64,000 nucleotides of DNA from Faecalicatena contorta. GTDB lineage: Bacteria > Bacillota > Clostridia > Lachnospirales > Lachnospiraceae. The stretch spans positions 1 to 64,000 of the forward strand of contig NZ_JAFBIX010000006.1 in NCBI RefSeq assembly GCF_021531895.1, in the 5' to 3' direction. The notes beneath the pieces were generated by a model, which did not search any database, had not been told where the DNA came from, and saw nothing but the letters and a program-made list of their open reading frames with translations. Positions 25,225-34,688 of the stretch are shown here, piece by piece (the stretch's first letter is position 1; every line of letters begins with the position of its first letter). Made by a program: the position numbers and the translations under genes.

Positions 25225-25605
25225 ATGGAATTAAGAGAAGGATTATTGTATTCAAAGTCACACGAATGGGTAAAGGAAGAAGGAGATGTTGCTGTGATTG
25301 GTCTTACAGACTATGCACAGTCTGAACTTGGAGACTTGGTATTTGTCAATCTTCCGGAAGAGGGAGACGAGATCTCTATAGGCGAAGCATTTTCAGATGT
25401 TGAATCTGTTAAAGCAGTATCTGATGTGTATGCACCGGTTTCCGGAACTGTATGTGAGATTAACGAAGAACTCATGGATGCTCCAGAAAAGATTAATGAG
25501 GCACCATATGAAGCATGGTTTGTAAAAGTGAAAGATATTACAGAAAAGGAAGAACTCTTATCTGCAGAAGAATACAAGGCATTTGTAGAGAGTGAACAGG
25601 CATAA
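25225..25605 (+). CDS. gcvH: Glycine cleavage system H protein (lipoyl carrier)
   Basis: 126 aa. A lipoyl domain carries the attachment lysine K63 in [11 protein letters not shown]. It shuttles the aminomethyl group between GcvP and GcvT and is reoxidised by LpdA. Hallmarks [20 protein letters not shown] and the flanking glycine are present. The lipoate ligase needed to modify it is encoded three genes downstream. The ribosome binding site is AAAAAAGGAGATAAAACG. Confidence 0.96.
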   Translation: MELREGLLYSKSHEWVKEEGDVAVIGLTDYAQSELGDLVFVNLPEEGDEISIGEAFSDVESVKAVSDVYAPVSGTVCEINEELMDAPEKINEAPYEAWFVKVKDITEKEELLSAEEYKAFVESEQA

Positions 25606-25637
25606 TAGAACAGATTAAGGAAAGGCGGTGACGCTTT

Positions 25638-26948
25638 ATGGGAAATTATATTCCGGGTACAAAGCAGGAACAGAAAGAGATGCTTGCGGAGATTGGCTTT
25701 GGATCTATGGAAGAATTGTTTGGGCATATTCCAGATGAAGTAAAAGTAAAAGGTGGACTTAAGATTCCGGAAGGAATGTCTGAACTGGAAGTCCGTAAAA
25801 AAGTAACGCAGATGGCAGAGAAAAATAAAGTATTTCCTGTGATTTTCCGTGGCGCAGGAGCATACAGACATTTTATACCATCGGTTGTAAAAAGCGTGAT
25901 ATCAAAGGAAAATCTGTTGACGGCATATACGCCATATCAGGCAGAGATCAGTCAGGGAATCCTGCAGTCTATCTTCGAATATCAGACGATGATCTGTGAA
26001 CTTACAGGAATGGATACTTCGAACGCATCTGTCTATGACGGCGCAACTGCAGCGGCAGAAGGAATTGCAATGTGTCGGGAAAGAAAGAGAAAGAAAGCAC
26101 TTATTTCTGAGACTACAGATCCGAAGGTATTAGAAACAGTGAAGACCTATTGCTTTGGAAATGGTATGGATCTGGTTATGATCCCTTCGAAGGATGGTCT
26201 TACAGATGTAGATGCACTTTGTGAACTGATCGATGACACTACGGCCTGTGTATATATTCAGCATCCAAACTACTATGGAAGTCTGGAAGACGCACAGGCT
26301 ATCGGTGAGATTGTACATGAAGCAGGAGCAAAATATATCATGGGTGTGAATCCAATCTCTCTTGGAATCATCAAGACACCAAAAGAATATGGAGCAGATG
26401 TGGCAGTCGGAGAGGGACAGCCTCTGGGACTTCCGCTTGCATTTGGCGGCCCGTATGTTGGATTTATGGCGTGTGTATCTGGCATGACAAGAAAGCTTCC
26501 GGGAAGAATCGTAGGACAGACAACGGATCATAATGGAAAAGTTGGATATGTACTGACTCTACAGGCAAGAGAACAGCATATCCGCAGAGAAAAAGCATCC
26601 AGCAATATCTGTTCTAATCAGGCACTGTGTGCGCTGGCGGTTGGAGTATATCTGGCGTCTGTAGGCGGTGAAGGATTGAAAAATGTTGCAACACAATGTA
26701 CTTCCAAGGCTCATTACATGGCAAAAGAATTGGAGAAAGCCGGTTATCAGATTGAGAACAAAGGCGAATATTTCCATGAGTTTGTGACCGTATCAGATGT
26801 TCCGTCTGAAAAGGTATTGAATGTACTGGAACAAAAAGGAATCCTCGGAGGATATCCACTGGATGAACATAGAATTTTGTGGTGCTGTACTGAGATGAAC
26901 AGTAAAGAAGACATTGACAGAGCAGTTGCCATCATAAAGGAGGTGTAA
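25638..26948 (+). CDS. gcvPA: Glycine dehydrogenase (decarboxylating) subunit 1
   Basis: 436 aa. It is the N-terminal half of the P protein, which is split in Firmicutes. It pairs with GcvPB to form the PLP enzyme that decarboxylates glycine and passes methylamine to GcvH. Typical sequence: YIPGTKQEQKEML, FRGAGAYRHFIPSVV, YTPYQAEISQGILQ, and the C-terminal GGYPLDEHRILWCCTEM. GGCGGTGACGCTTT precedes the start. It abuts gcvPB with 3 nt between stop and start. Confidence 0.96.
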   Translation: MGNYIPGTKQEQKEMLAEIGFGSMEELFGHIPDEVKVKGGLKIPEGMSELEVRKKVTQMAEKNKVFPVIFRGAGAYRHFIPSVVKSVISKENLLTAYTPYQAEISQGILQSIFEYQTMICELTGMDTSNASVYDGATAAAEGIAMCRERKRKKALISETTDPKVLETVKTYCFGNGMDLVMIPSKDGLTDVDALCELIDDTTACVYIQHPNYYGSLEDAQAIGEIVHEAGAKYIMGVNPISLGIIKTPKEYGADVAVGEGQPLGLPLAFGGPYVGFMACVSGMTRKLPGRIVGQTTDHNGKVGYVLTLQAREQHIRREKASSNICSNQALCALAVGVYLASVGGEGLKNVATQCTSKAHYMAKELEKAGYQIENKGEYFHEFVTVSDVPSEKVLNVLEQKGILGGYPLDEHRILWCCTEMNSKEDIDRAVAIIKEV

Positions 26949-26951
26949 TGG

Positions 26952-28382
26952 ATGTTAATATTTGAGAAAGGAAAAGAAGGAAGAGGACTGAGTCTGTTTC
27001 CAGAGTGTGATGTAGAAGTAGTCTTGCCGGAGGAAAAAGACCAGAGAGAACTTGCATTACATTTGCCGGAACTTTCTGAAAATGAGATTAGCAGACACTA
27101 CACAGAACTTGCAAAGAAATGTCATGGAGTGAATGATGGATTCTATCCACTTGGTTCCTGTACCATGAAATATAATCCGAAGATCAACGAGGATATGGCT
27201 GCATTGCCAGGATTTACAGAGATTCATCCGCTTCAGCCGGCACATACGGTACAGGGATGTATGGAAGTTATGAAGACACTGGAGTCATATCTGTGTGAGA
27301 TTACGGGCATGAGTCAGATGACATTACAGCCGGCAGCAGGAGCCCACGGTGAGTTTACCGGACTTCTCCTTATTAAAGCATATCATCAAAGCAGAGGAGA
27401 TCAGAAACGAACCAAAATTATTGTTCCTGATTCTGCTCATGGAACCAATCCGGCAAGTGCGGTAATGGCAGGGTTCTCCGTTGTCAGTATTCCATCAGGA
27501 CCGGATGGATGCGTGGATCTTGAGAAACTGCGCGAGGCAGCCGGAGATGATGTTGCAGGTCTGATGCTTACCAATCCAAATACGGTTGGACTGTTTGATA
27601 AAAATATTCTTGAGATTACGAAGATCATTCATGAATGTGGCGGTCAGTGCTATTATGACGGTGCGAATTTAAATGCCGTTATGGGAACGGTACGACCAGG
27701 TGATATGGGATTTGATGTGATCCATCTGAATCTTCATAAAACATTCTCAACGCCTCATGGAGGAGGAGGTCCGGGAAGTGGACCGGTCGGTTGTAAAGAA
27801 CATCTGGCACAGTTCCTTCCGTCTGTACTTGTGGAAGGTACAGAAGAGCTACAGTTTGGGAAAGCAGAGCACAGTATCGGTGAGATGAAGAGCTTCTATG
27901 GTAACTTCCTTGTAGCAGTCAGAGCGCTTACTTATGTCATGACGCTTGGAAGAGAAGGAATCCCACAAGCCAGCCAGAATGCTGTCCTGAATGCAAATTA
28001 TATGATGAATAAGTTAAAGGACATCTATACGATGGCATATGACGAAGTATGTATGCATGAGTTTGTTATGAGCCTTTCTGATCTTAAGAAAGCTACAGGA
28101 GTATCTGCAATGGATATTGCCAAGGGACTTCTTGATAATGGCATTCATCCGCCGACAATGTACTTCCCATTAATCGTAGATGAGGCTTTGATGGTGGAAC
28201 CGACAGAAACAGAATCCAAAGAAACACTGGATGAAGCGATCCGTGTATTCAGACGATTATATGAGCTTGCCAAAGAAGACGCGCAGCAGCTTCATCAGGC
28301 ACCTGTCTCAACGCCGGTGACAAGACTGGATGAAGTAGGTGCAGCAAGGCATCCAGTACTTCGGTATGATTTTTCAAAATAG
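26952..28382 (+). CDS. gcvPB: Glycine dehydrogenase (decarboxylating) subunit 2
   Basis: 476 aa. It carries the PLP-binding lysine K263 in HLNLHKTFSTPHGGGG, and GSCTMKYNPKINED near the N-terminus. It is the catalytic half of the split P protein and acts with GcvPA. The start ATG 26952 is preceded by AAGGAGGTGTAATGG, part of the gcvPA end; the ATG 4 nt earlier is in another frame and stops after five codons. Nothing unusual in length or motifs. Confidence 0.96.
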   Translation: MLIFEKGKEGRGLSLFPECDVEVVLPEEKDQRELALHLPELSENEISRHYTELAKKCHGVNDGFYPLGSCTMKYNPKINEDMAALPGFTEIHPLQPAHTVQGCMEVMKTLESYLCEITGMSQMTLQPAAGAHGEFTGLLLIKAYHQSRGDQKRTKIIVPDSAHGTNPASAVMAGFSVVSIPSGPDGCVDLEKLREAAGDDVAGLMLTNPNTVGLFDKNILEITKIIHECGGQCYYDGANLNAVMGTVRPGDMGFDVIHLNLHKTFSTPHGGGGPGSGPVGCKEHLAQFLPSVLVEGTEELQFGKAEHSIGEMKSFYGNFLVAVRALTYVMTLGREGIPQASQNAVLNANYMMNKLKDIYTMAYDEVCMHEFVMSLSDLKKATGVSAMDIAKGLLDNGIHPPTMYFPLIVDEALMVEPTETESKETLDEAIRVFRRLYELAKEDAQQLHQAPVSTPVTRLDEVGAARHPVLRYDFSK

Positions 28383-28408
28383 AATTACATTCTGGAAGAG
28401 GTATCAAA

Positions 28409-29407
28409 ATGATAGATAAAATAACTTACATTGAAACGGCTAATACATACCCCTATCAGAATCTTGCGGTGGAGGAGTATCTGCTCCTCCATTGTGATAA
28501 AGAGGAATGTATTTTGTATCTCTGGCAGAACAGAAATACGGTTGTAATCGGACGAAATCAGAACGCATGGAAAGAGTGTCTGGTAAGTAAACTGGAAGAA
28601 GAAAACGGCTTTCCGGTGCGTCGGCTTTCCGGCGGCGGTGCTGTCTACCATGATCTTGGTAATCTGAACTTCACTTTCCTTGTCAGAAAAGAAAACTATA
28701 ATGTAGATAAACAGCTTAATGTTATTCTTGAAGCAGTGAAAAAGCTTGGAATCCATGCAGAAAAATCAGGACGTAATGATATTCTGATCGATGGGCATAA
28801 GTTTTCAGGAAATGCTTTTTATGAGCAGGGAGACTGCTGCTATCATCATGGAACACTGATGGTTCATGTTAATCTGGGAGAGTTGTCCAGATATCTGACG
28901 GTGTCAAAAGATAAGCTTCAGTCAAAAGGTGTGGATTCTGTTCGTGCAAGAGTCGCAAATCTGACAGAGTATGCACCGGATGCAACGGTGGAACTGTTGA
29001 AACAGAAGCTTTTGGAAGCATTTGAGGAAGTTTATGGGTTAAAGGCTAAGATTCTAAGAGTTGAGGATCTTGATGCACAGGAAATTGAAAAAAGGACGGA
29101 AAGATTTGCTTCCTGGGACTGGATTTTTGGAAAGAAACTGGATTTCCAGTACGAATTGTCCAATCGTTTTCCGTGGGGGCAGGTAACATTACAGATGAAA
29201 GTAAAAAATGGAATCGTAGAAGATCTGAATGTATATTCTGATTCCATGAAGCCGGATCTGATTGCTGATCTAAGTTGCTATTTGAGAGGAATTCGTTACG
29301 AAAAGAATGCTATTTGCGAGGAACTTAAGCAATATAGTTCTGAGGATGAAGATGAAGAGCAGATGATGAAAGACATTGCAGACTGGATTCTGTCTATCGA
29401 TTTGTAA
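28409..29407 (+). CDS. lplA: Lipoate-protein ligase A
   Basis: 332 aa. The catalytic domain (about residues 1-240) has the LplA motifs RRLSGGGAVYHDLGNLNFTF and the lysine region GRNDILIDGHKFSGNAF, and a C-terminal accessory domain (about 245-332) follows, so it is the complete two-domain type. It activates free lipoate with ATP and attaches it to GcvH, the carrier encoded upstream. Its presence, with no lipoate synthase visible here, suggests the system relies at least partly on scavenged lipoate. AAGAGGT lies 7 nt before ATG 28409. Confidence 0.93.
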   Translation: MIDKITYIETANTYPYQNLAVEEYLLLHCDKEECILYLWQNRNTVVIGRNQNAWKECLVSKLEEENGFPVRRLSGGGAVYHDLGNLNFTFLVRKENYNVDKQLNVILEAVKKLGIHAEKSGRNDILIDGHKFSGNAFYEQGDCCYHHGTLMVHVNLGELSRYLTVSKDKLQSKGVDSVRARVANLTEYAPDATVELLKQKLLEAFEEVYGLKAKILRVEDLDAQEIEKRTERFASWDWIFGKKLDFQYELSNRFPWGQVTLQMKVKNGIVEDLNVYSDSMKPDLIADLSCYLRGIRYEKNAICEELKQYSSEDEDEEQMMKDIADWILSIDL

Positions 29408-29421
29408 AGGAGAAGGAAGCT

Positions 29422-30831
29422 ATGGGAGAGAAATTTGATGTTATTGTAATCGGTGCAGGACCGGGCGGCTATGTAGCTGCGATCAAAGCCGCAAAATCAG
29501 GGCTTCGCACAGCAATTGTGGAGAATAGAAGAGTGGGAGGAACATGCCTGAACAGAGGTTGTATTCCTGCAAAAGCGATGATCCATGCTTCTTCTGTTTA
29601 CAAGGAAATGCAAGAAGGAGGCCGGTTTGGAGTTGCGGCGTCGGATGTATCTTATGACTATGGCAAGATTGTGGCTTATAAGGAAGAGACAACGGATAAA
29701 TTATGTCAGGGAATCGAACAGCTTTTGAAGGCGAACGCTGTGACGCTCCTCTCTGGAAAGGGAACACTGGAAAAAGGAAAAGTAGTTAGAGTGGCAGGAG
29801 AAGAAGGCGAAGAGAGCTATGAAGCTGAAAATGTAATCCTGGCCGCTGGCTCTAAGCCATTGATTCTTCCAATTCCAGGACTTGATCTTCCGGGAGTATT
29901 GACCAGTGATGAGTTATTCCAATTAGAAGAGAGACCGGAAAGTCTTGTGATTATCGGCGGCGGAGTTATCAGCGTGGAATTTGCCAGTGTATATGCGAAT
30001 CTTGGCTGTAAGGTTACCATTGTGGAAGCGATGCCAAGGTTAATTCCTAATATGGATAAAGAGATCTCTCAGAATCTGAAGATGATTTTGAAGAAACGAG
30101 GAATTGATATTCATACATCAGCAGCGGTACAGCGTGTAGAACAGGAAGAGGATGGACAATATACCTGTGTGTTTATAGAGAAAGAAAAAGAAGTAAGAGT
30201 TTCTGCACAATATGTGTTGTGTGCAGTTGGAAGATACCCGAATACGGACGGTCTGTTCGGGGACGACGTAGAACTTGATATGGAACGCGGACGTGTAGTC
30301 GTAGACGATGAATTCCGTACCAGTATGGAAGGTGTCTATGCAATCGGAGATCTTGTAAAGGGGATGCAGCTGGCCCATCTGGCAAGTGCACAGGGTGTAT
30401 ATGTCGCAGAACGGATTGCCGGGAAAGAGTCATCCATTGATGTTCATACGGTTCCGGGCTGTGTATATACAGATCCGGAGATTGCATCTGTCGGTGTGAC
30501 AGAAGATGAAGCCAAAGAGCAGGGCATTGCTGTAAAGACTGGAAAATTCATTATGAGTGCCAATGGAAAATCTCTGATTACCAAGGAAGAACGAGGATTT
30601 GTGAAGGTCATTGTAGAAGCAGATACAGATGTGGTGATCGGAGCGCAGATGATGTGTGCAAGAGCAACGGATATGATCGGTGAACTGGTAACTGCAGTCG
30701 TGAATCGTCTGACAGCGCAGCAGCTATTAAAAGGAATGCGTGCACATCCTACTTATAATGAGGGCGTAGCAGAGGCATTGGAGGATGCTGTCGGGGAAGC
30801 AATACATGTAATGCCGAAAAAGAAAAGATAA
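29422..30831 (+). CDS. lpdA: Dihydrolipoyl dehydrogenase (glycine cleavage L protein)
   Basis: 469 aa flavoprotein disulfide reductase. The FAD motif VIGAGPGGYVAA is at residues 9-20, the redox pair C42/C47 in GGTCLNRGCIPAK, the NAD motif VIIGGGVISVEFASVY, the second FAD motif YAIGDLVKGMQLAH, and the C-terminal His-Glu pair in AHPTYNEGVAEAL. It reoxidises dihydrolipoyl-GcvH and makes NADH. In the operon its job is clearly glycine cleavage; no 2-oxoacid dehydrogenase genes are near. Confidence 0.95.
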   Translation: MGEKFDVIVIGAGPGGYVAAIKAAKSGLRTAIVENRRVGGTCLNRGCIPAKAMIHASSVYKEMQEGGRFGVAASDVSYDYGKIVAYKEETTDKLCQGIEQLLKANAVTLLSGKGTLEKGKVVRVAGEEGEESYEAENVILAAGSKPLILPIPGLDLPGVLTSDELFQLEERPESLVIIGGGVISVEFASVYANLGCKVTIVEAMPRLIPNMDKEISQNLKMILKKRGIDIHTSAAVQRVEQEEDGQYTCVFIEKEKEVRVSAQYVLCAVGRYPNTDGLFGDDVELDMERGRVVVDDEFRTSMEGVYAIGDLVKGMQLAHLASAQGVYVAERIAGKESSIDVHTVPGCVYTDPEIASVGVTEDEAKEQGIAVKTGKFIMSANGKSLITKEERGFVKVIVEADTDVVIGAQMMCARATDMIGELVTAVVNRLTAQQLLKGMRAHPTYNEGVAEALEDAVGEAIHVMPKKKR

Positions 30832-30865
30832 AATGTATAATTAAAAAGAAAGGTTGGTATGTAAT

Positions 30866-32545
30866 ATGGGTTTTAAAAGTGACATTGAGATCGCTCAGGA
30901 AGCGGAAATGAAAGTGATTAACGAAGTTGCCGATTCTCTTGGAATTCCAGATAAATATGTAGAAAATTATGGAAAATACAAAGCAAAGATCGATTATCGT
31001 TATTATAAAGATGAATTAGAGAGCCGCCCGGATTCTAAAGTGATTCTGGTAACGGCGATTAACCCGACACCGGCCGGAGAAGGCAAGACTACTACAACCA
31101 TCGGTCTGGCAGATGCCATGAACCGTCTGGGTAAGAAGACAATGGTAGCACTTCGTGAACCATCTCTTGGACCTGTATTTGGAGTAAAAGGCGGAGCAGC
31201 AGGTGGTGGCTATGCACAGGTTGTTCCAATGGAAGACATTAACCTGCATTTTACTGGAGATCTTCATGCCATTGGTGCAGCAAACAATCTGATTGCTGCT
31301 ATGCTGGATAATCATATCCATCAGGGAAATGCACTGGATATTGATACGAACAAAGTGACCTGGAGACGTTGTGTGGATATGAATGACCGTCAGCTTCGAA
31401 GTATTGTAGATGGATTGGGTGGAAAGGCAGATGGAGTGACACGTCAGGATGGATTTGACATTACAGTTGCTTCAGAGATTATGGCTGTATTCTGTCTGGC
31501 AAACGATATTTTGGATCTGAAAGAACGTGTATCTAAGATTATCGTAGCATATTCCAGAACCGGAAAACCGGTAACGGCCGGAGATCTTCACGCAGAAGGC
31601 GCTGTAGCAGCACTGTTAAAAGATGCGTTGAAGCCGAATCTGGTACAGACATTGGAAGGAACTCCTGCATTTATTCACGGCGGCCCATTTGCAAATATTG
31701 CACATGGATGTAACAGTGTGATTGCAACAAAGATGGGAATGAAACTTGCAGATTATATGATCACTGAGGCAGGATTTGGCGCAGATCTAGGTGCAGAAAA
31801 ATTCATTGATATCAAATGTCGGATGTCAGGAATACGCCCAAATGCTGTGGTTCTGGTTGCAACGATTAAAGCTCTCAAGTACAATGGCGGTGTTCCAAAG
31901 ACCGAGCTTCAGGCTGAGAATCTGGAAGCATTGGAGAAAGGAATTCCAAACTTACTGAAGCACATTGAAAATATTACAAAGGTATATCATCTTCCTGTTG
32001 TTGTTGCAATCAACGCATTCCCGACAGATACAAAGGCTGAATTGGAACTGGTTCGTGAAAAATGTAAAGAACTGGGTGTTAATGTTGCATTGTCGGAAGT
32101 ATGGGCACATGGCGGAGAAGGAGGAGAAGAACTTGCAAAAGAAGTGCTTCGTCTCTGTGAAGGTGAGAGCACCATGGAATATGTATATGATGTGGATGCT
32201 TCTATTAAAGAAAAAATTGAAGCTATTGCAACAAAAGTATACGGAGCTGATGGAGTAGATTATACAACAAAGGCTAATAAAGAAATCAAGAACTTAGAAG
32301 CAATTGGTCTTGGAAATCTGCCAATCTGTATGGCTAAGAATCAATATTCTCTGACAGATGACGCGAAGAAACTGGGAAGACCGGAAAACTTCAGAATCAC
32401 GATTCGTGATATCACAGCTTCTGCAGGTGCGGGATTCTTGGTTGCACTGACTGGTGATATTATGAAGATGCCTGGATTGCCGAAAGTACCATCCGCAGAA
32501 AAGATTGATGTGGATGCAGACGGAGTGATCTCAGGATTGTTTTAA
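30866..32545 (+). CDS. fhs: Formate-tetrahydrofolate ligase
   Basis: 559 aa from ATG 30866, the usual size. [11 protein letters not shown] is the family start; the upstream in-frame TTG at 30854 is not needed. The P-loop is [12 protein letters not shown] at residues 66-77, followed by [20 protein letters not shown]. The enzyme interconverts formate + ATP + THF with 10-formyl-THF. Run in reverse after glycine cleavage it would yield ATP by substrate-level phosphorylation. It follows lpdA within the riboswitch operon, joining the folate interconversion genes to glycine cleavage. Confidence 0.95.
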   Translation: MGFKSDIEIAQEAEMKVINEVADSLGIPDKYVENYGKYKAKIDYRYYKDELESRPDSKVILVTAINPTPAGEGKTTTTIGLADAMNRLGKKTMVALREPSLGPVFGVKGGAAGGGYAQVVPMEDINLHFTGDLHAIGAANNLIAAMLDNHIHQGNALDIDTNKVTWRRCVDMNDRQLRSIVDGLGGKADGVTRQDGFDITVASEIMAVFCLANDILDLKERVSKIIVAYSRTGKPVTAGDLHAEGAVAALLKDALKPNLVQTLEGTPAFIHGGPFANIAHGCNSVIATKMGMKLADYMITEAGFGADLGAEKFIDIKCRMSGIRPNAVVLVATIKALKYNGGVPKTELQAENLEALEKGIPNLLKHIENITKVYHLPVVVAINAFPTDTKAELELVREKCKELGVNVALSEVWAHGGEGGEELAKEVLRLCEGESTMEYVYDVDASIKEKIEAIATKVYGADGVDYTTKANKEIKNLEAIGLGNLPICMAKNQYSLTDDAKKLGRPENFRITIRDITASAGAGFLVALTGDIMKMPGLPKVPSAEKIDVDADGVISGLF

Positions 32546-32560
32546 GGAGGAATGAACGGC

Positions 32561-33187
32561 ATGATGCTGGAACAGAAAACAACAGACTTCCTGGAAGTGT
32601 TGTCCTCTGCCGAACCTGTTCCAGGCGGCGGAGGTGCTTCCGCCGCAGTGGGAGCATTTGCGTCTGCGCTTGGAATGATGGTAGCAAATCTGACGGTCGG
32701 TAAGAAGAAGTATGCTGACGTAGAGGAAGAAATCATAGAAATCCGGGGCTGTCTGAAAGAACTTCGGGAAGAATTGGTGGATCTGACCGATCAGGATGCG
32801 GAAGCATTCGAACCATTATCGAAAGCATATGGTCTTCCGAAAGATACTCCAGAGCAGAAAGAAGAAAAAGAAAGAGTCATGGAGAAGGCTCTGTACGAGG
32901 CTAGTATTGTCCCGCTCCAGATTATGAAGACTGTTTTCAAAGTAATGAGATATTTAAAAATATTGGGAGAGAAAGGCAGTAAGATTGCAGTCAGTGATGT
33001 GGGTGTTGCAGTTCTGTTTGCCCGTGCTGCACTGGAAGGTGCATCCCTGAATATCTATATTAATACCCGTCTTATGAAAGACCGTGAACGGGCGGAAGCG
33101 TTGAATCAGGAATCGGATGCCATGATTGAAGAAGCACGGAAGCTGCAGGAAGAAATCTATGCAGGAGTGCTCGCGAAGATTCGGTAG
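32561..33187 (+). CDS. fchA: Methenyl-THF cyclohydrolase (FchA / cyclodeaminase-like)
   Basis: 208 aa, all-alpha cyclodeaminase/cyclohydrolase family, with EPVPGGGGASAAVGAFASALG near the N-terminus (residues 17-37) and a long helical remainder. It hydrolyses 5,10-methenyl-THF to 10-formyl-THF. ATG 32561 or 32564 is preferred, 9-12 nt after AAGGAGG (32544-32550); ATG 32552 is too close. It lies between fhs and folD. This matters because the downstream FolD lacks the lysine normally needed for cyclohydrolase activity, so FchA probably provides that step. Confidence 0.88.
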   Translation: MMLEQKTTDFLEVLSSAEPVPGGGGASAAVGAFASALGMMVANLTVGKKKYADVEEEIIEIRGCLKELREELVDLTDQDAEAFEPLSKAYGLPKDTPEQKEEKERVMEKALYEASIVPLQIMKTVFKVMRYLKILGEKGSKIAVSDVGVAVLFARAALEGASLNIYINTRLMKDRERAEALNQESDAMIEEARKLQEEIYAGVLAKIR

Positions 33188-33197
33188 GAGGAAAAAG

Positions 33198-34058
33198 ATG
33201 AGTGTATTAATGAAAGGTGCTGATGTGGCAAATGCCATGAAGGCTGCATTGATTGAAAAAGTAGAAGTGCTGAAAGAAAAAGGAACGATTCCCTGCCTTA
33301 CTATCGTAAGAGTTGGAAATCGTCCGGATGATCTGTCTTATGAACGCGGTGCCAAAAAGCGTATGGAAGCCATTGGAATTGAGTGTCGGATCGTAGAACT
33401 TCCGGAGGATATTTCTCAGGATGATTTTGAACAGGAATTCGGGAAAGTGAATGACGACCCGTCTGTCCATGGTATCCTTCTGTTTCGTCCGCTGCCAAAG
33501 CAGCTGGATGAAGAACCGATCAAAGCAATGATCCATCCGGAAAAAGATATGGACTGCATGAGTCCGGTGAATATTGCAAAAATATTTGCAGGAGACGAGA
33601 CCGGATACGCACCATGTACGGCGGAAGCAGTTATGGAAATGTTGGATTACTATGAAATCGACCCTAAAGGAAAGCGAGTTACTGTTGTGGGAAGAAGTAT
33701 GGTCGTAGGGAAACCACTTTCTATGATGCTCTTGAAACAGCATGCCACGATCACGGTCTGCCATACCAGAACGGTGAATCTGCCAGAAGTATGCCGTAAT
33801 GCGGAAATCCTCGTTGCAGCAGCTGGAAAGGCCAGGATTATTACGGCTGATATGGTCGGAGAAGGTGCTGTCGTAGCAGATGTCGGCATTAATGTAGACG
33901 AAGATGGAAAGATGTGTGGAGATGTGGCTTTTGAAGAAGTGGAACCAAAGACATCTTATATCAGTCCTGTGCCAAGAGGCGTGGGAAGTATTACCACTTC
34001 TGTCCTGGCAAAGCATGTGGTCCGTGCCGCTTCGCTTGTCAATAAAGAAAGCCTGTGA
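33198..34058 (+). CDS. folD: Methylene-THF dehydrogenase FolD, probably without cyclohydrolase activity
   Basis: 286 aa from ATG 33198 (AGGAGG 8 nt upstream). NAD(P)-binding signatures VVGRSMVVGKPLSMMLL and DVGINVDEDGK, and the substrate motif DMDCMSPVN, are present. The catalytic segment reads SYERGAKKRM: Tyr48 is kept, but the residue four after it, lysine in bifunctional FolD (K56 of the human enzyme), is Ala52, with lysines at 53 and 54. The family knowledge is that this lysine is needed for the cyclohydrolase but not the dehydrogenase step. FchA next to it would complement. It ends the operon; the promoter of marR lies within its 3' end. Confidence 0.9.
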   Translation: MSVLMKGADVANAMKAALIEKVEVLKEKGTIPCLTIVRVGNRPDDLSYERGAKKRMEAIGIECRIVELPEDISQDDFEQEFGKVNDDPSVHGILLFRPLPKQLDEEPIKAMIHPEKDMDCMSPVNIAKIFAGDETGYAPCTAEAVMEMLDYYEIDPKGKRVTVVGRSMVVGKPLSMMLLKQHATITVCHTRTVNLPEVCRNAEILVAAAGKARIITADMVGEGAVVADVGINVDEDGKMCGDVAFEEVEPKTSYISPVPRGVGSITTSVLAKHVVRAASLVNKESL

Positions 34059-34064
34059 TATAAT
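34036..34064 (+). promoter_or_regulatory. SigmaA promoter of marR, inside the folD 3' end
   Basis: TTGTCA (34036-34041) and TATAAT (34059-34064), 17 bp apart, overlap the last codons of folD. Transcription start would be near 34071. Confidence 0.65.
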
Positions 34065-34090
34065 GAACGAAAATTAGATGGAAAGCAGAG

Positions 34091-34118
34091 TAGGACTGAA
34101 AAGAACCGTTCAATCCTA
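34091..34118. promoter_or_regulatory. Palindrome in marR leader, possible operator
   Basis: TAGGACTGAA (34091-34100) and TTCAATCCTA (34109-34118) form an inverted repeat with one mismatch and an 8-nt centre, about 20-47 nt downstream of the expected transcription start of marR. No T-run follows, so it is not a terminator. Size and place fit a MarR operator. Confidence 0.35.
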
Positions 34119-34154
34119 AGGAGAATGCCAGGAGAAAAGTAAAGAGGGTCGTGG

Positions 34155-34586
34155 ATGAAAGAGCGGATGCCGATAGGCTTTATGTTTAAACAGATCAATA
34201 ATATTTATGAAAAGGATTTCAATCAACTATTAAAGACGTTGGGAATTACTGCATCGCAGTGTGCCGTATTGGATTATTTGTTTCACAGCAGGAAAGAAGA
34301 GGTGACTCAAAGGGATATTGAGAAAGCACTATGTCTTAGAAATCCGACGGTAACCGGACTATTGCAGCGGCTGGATGAGAAGGGATTCATTCTCTCCGTG
34401 CCGAGCAATAAAGACAGGCGTTGCAAGAATATCTATCTGACAGAGAAAGCCTATGACATTCAGCGGAGAATGGAAGCTGACCGGAAGAAGATTGATAAGA
34501 AGCTTACACTGGGAATGAATAAAAAGGAAATCGCAGCATTGGAAAAGATGCTGGATAAAGTATTGTATAACATAGCCGAGCCGTAA
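34155..34586 (+). CDS. MarR family transcriptional regulator
   Basis: 143 aa winged-helix protein: helical N-terminus, recognition region TQRDIEKALCLRNPTVTGLLQRLDE split over residues 52-76, and wing with SVPSNKDRRCKNIYLTEKA. MarR proteins are dimeric repressors released by small ligands or oxidants. It is transcribed alone from a promoter inside folD and closed by its own terminator, so the target is either itself, through the leader palindrome, or a distant gene. No transporter is immediately adjacent. Start ATG 34155 has GAGGGTCGTGG upstream; ATG 34167 is possible. Confidence 0.85.
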   Translation: MKERMPIGFMFKQINNIYEKDFNQLLKTLGITASQCAVLDYLFHSRKEEVTQRDIEKALCLRNPTVTGLLQRLDEKGFILSVPSNKDRRCKNIYLTEKAYDIQRRMEADRKKIDKKLTLGMNKKEIAALEKMLDKVLYNIAEP

Positions 34587-34611
34587 TGGTTCGGCTTTTC
34601 CTCTTTTTTTT
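34574..34611 (+). terminator. Rho-independent terminator of marR
   Basis: AGCCGAGCC (34574-34582) pairs with GGTTCGGCT (34588-34596), one G-U pair, 5-nt loop, followed by T-rich sequence ending in T8. The stem includes the marR stop codon. Confidence 0.85.
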
Positions 34612-34688
34612 AAATGCATTTCATGGTAAACTGTTCAGGAAAGATTACATTCTATTTATGTGGATGCTATGATAAGGAGGAAAAACCC

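Noticed and set aside
33207-34016. 269-codon minus-strand frame opposite folD
   Set aside because: Composition is that of an antisense shadow (rich in His, Phe, Ser, Cys) and no known motif; folD is certain.
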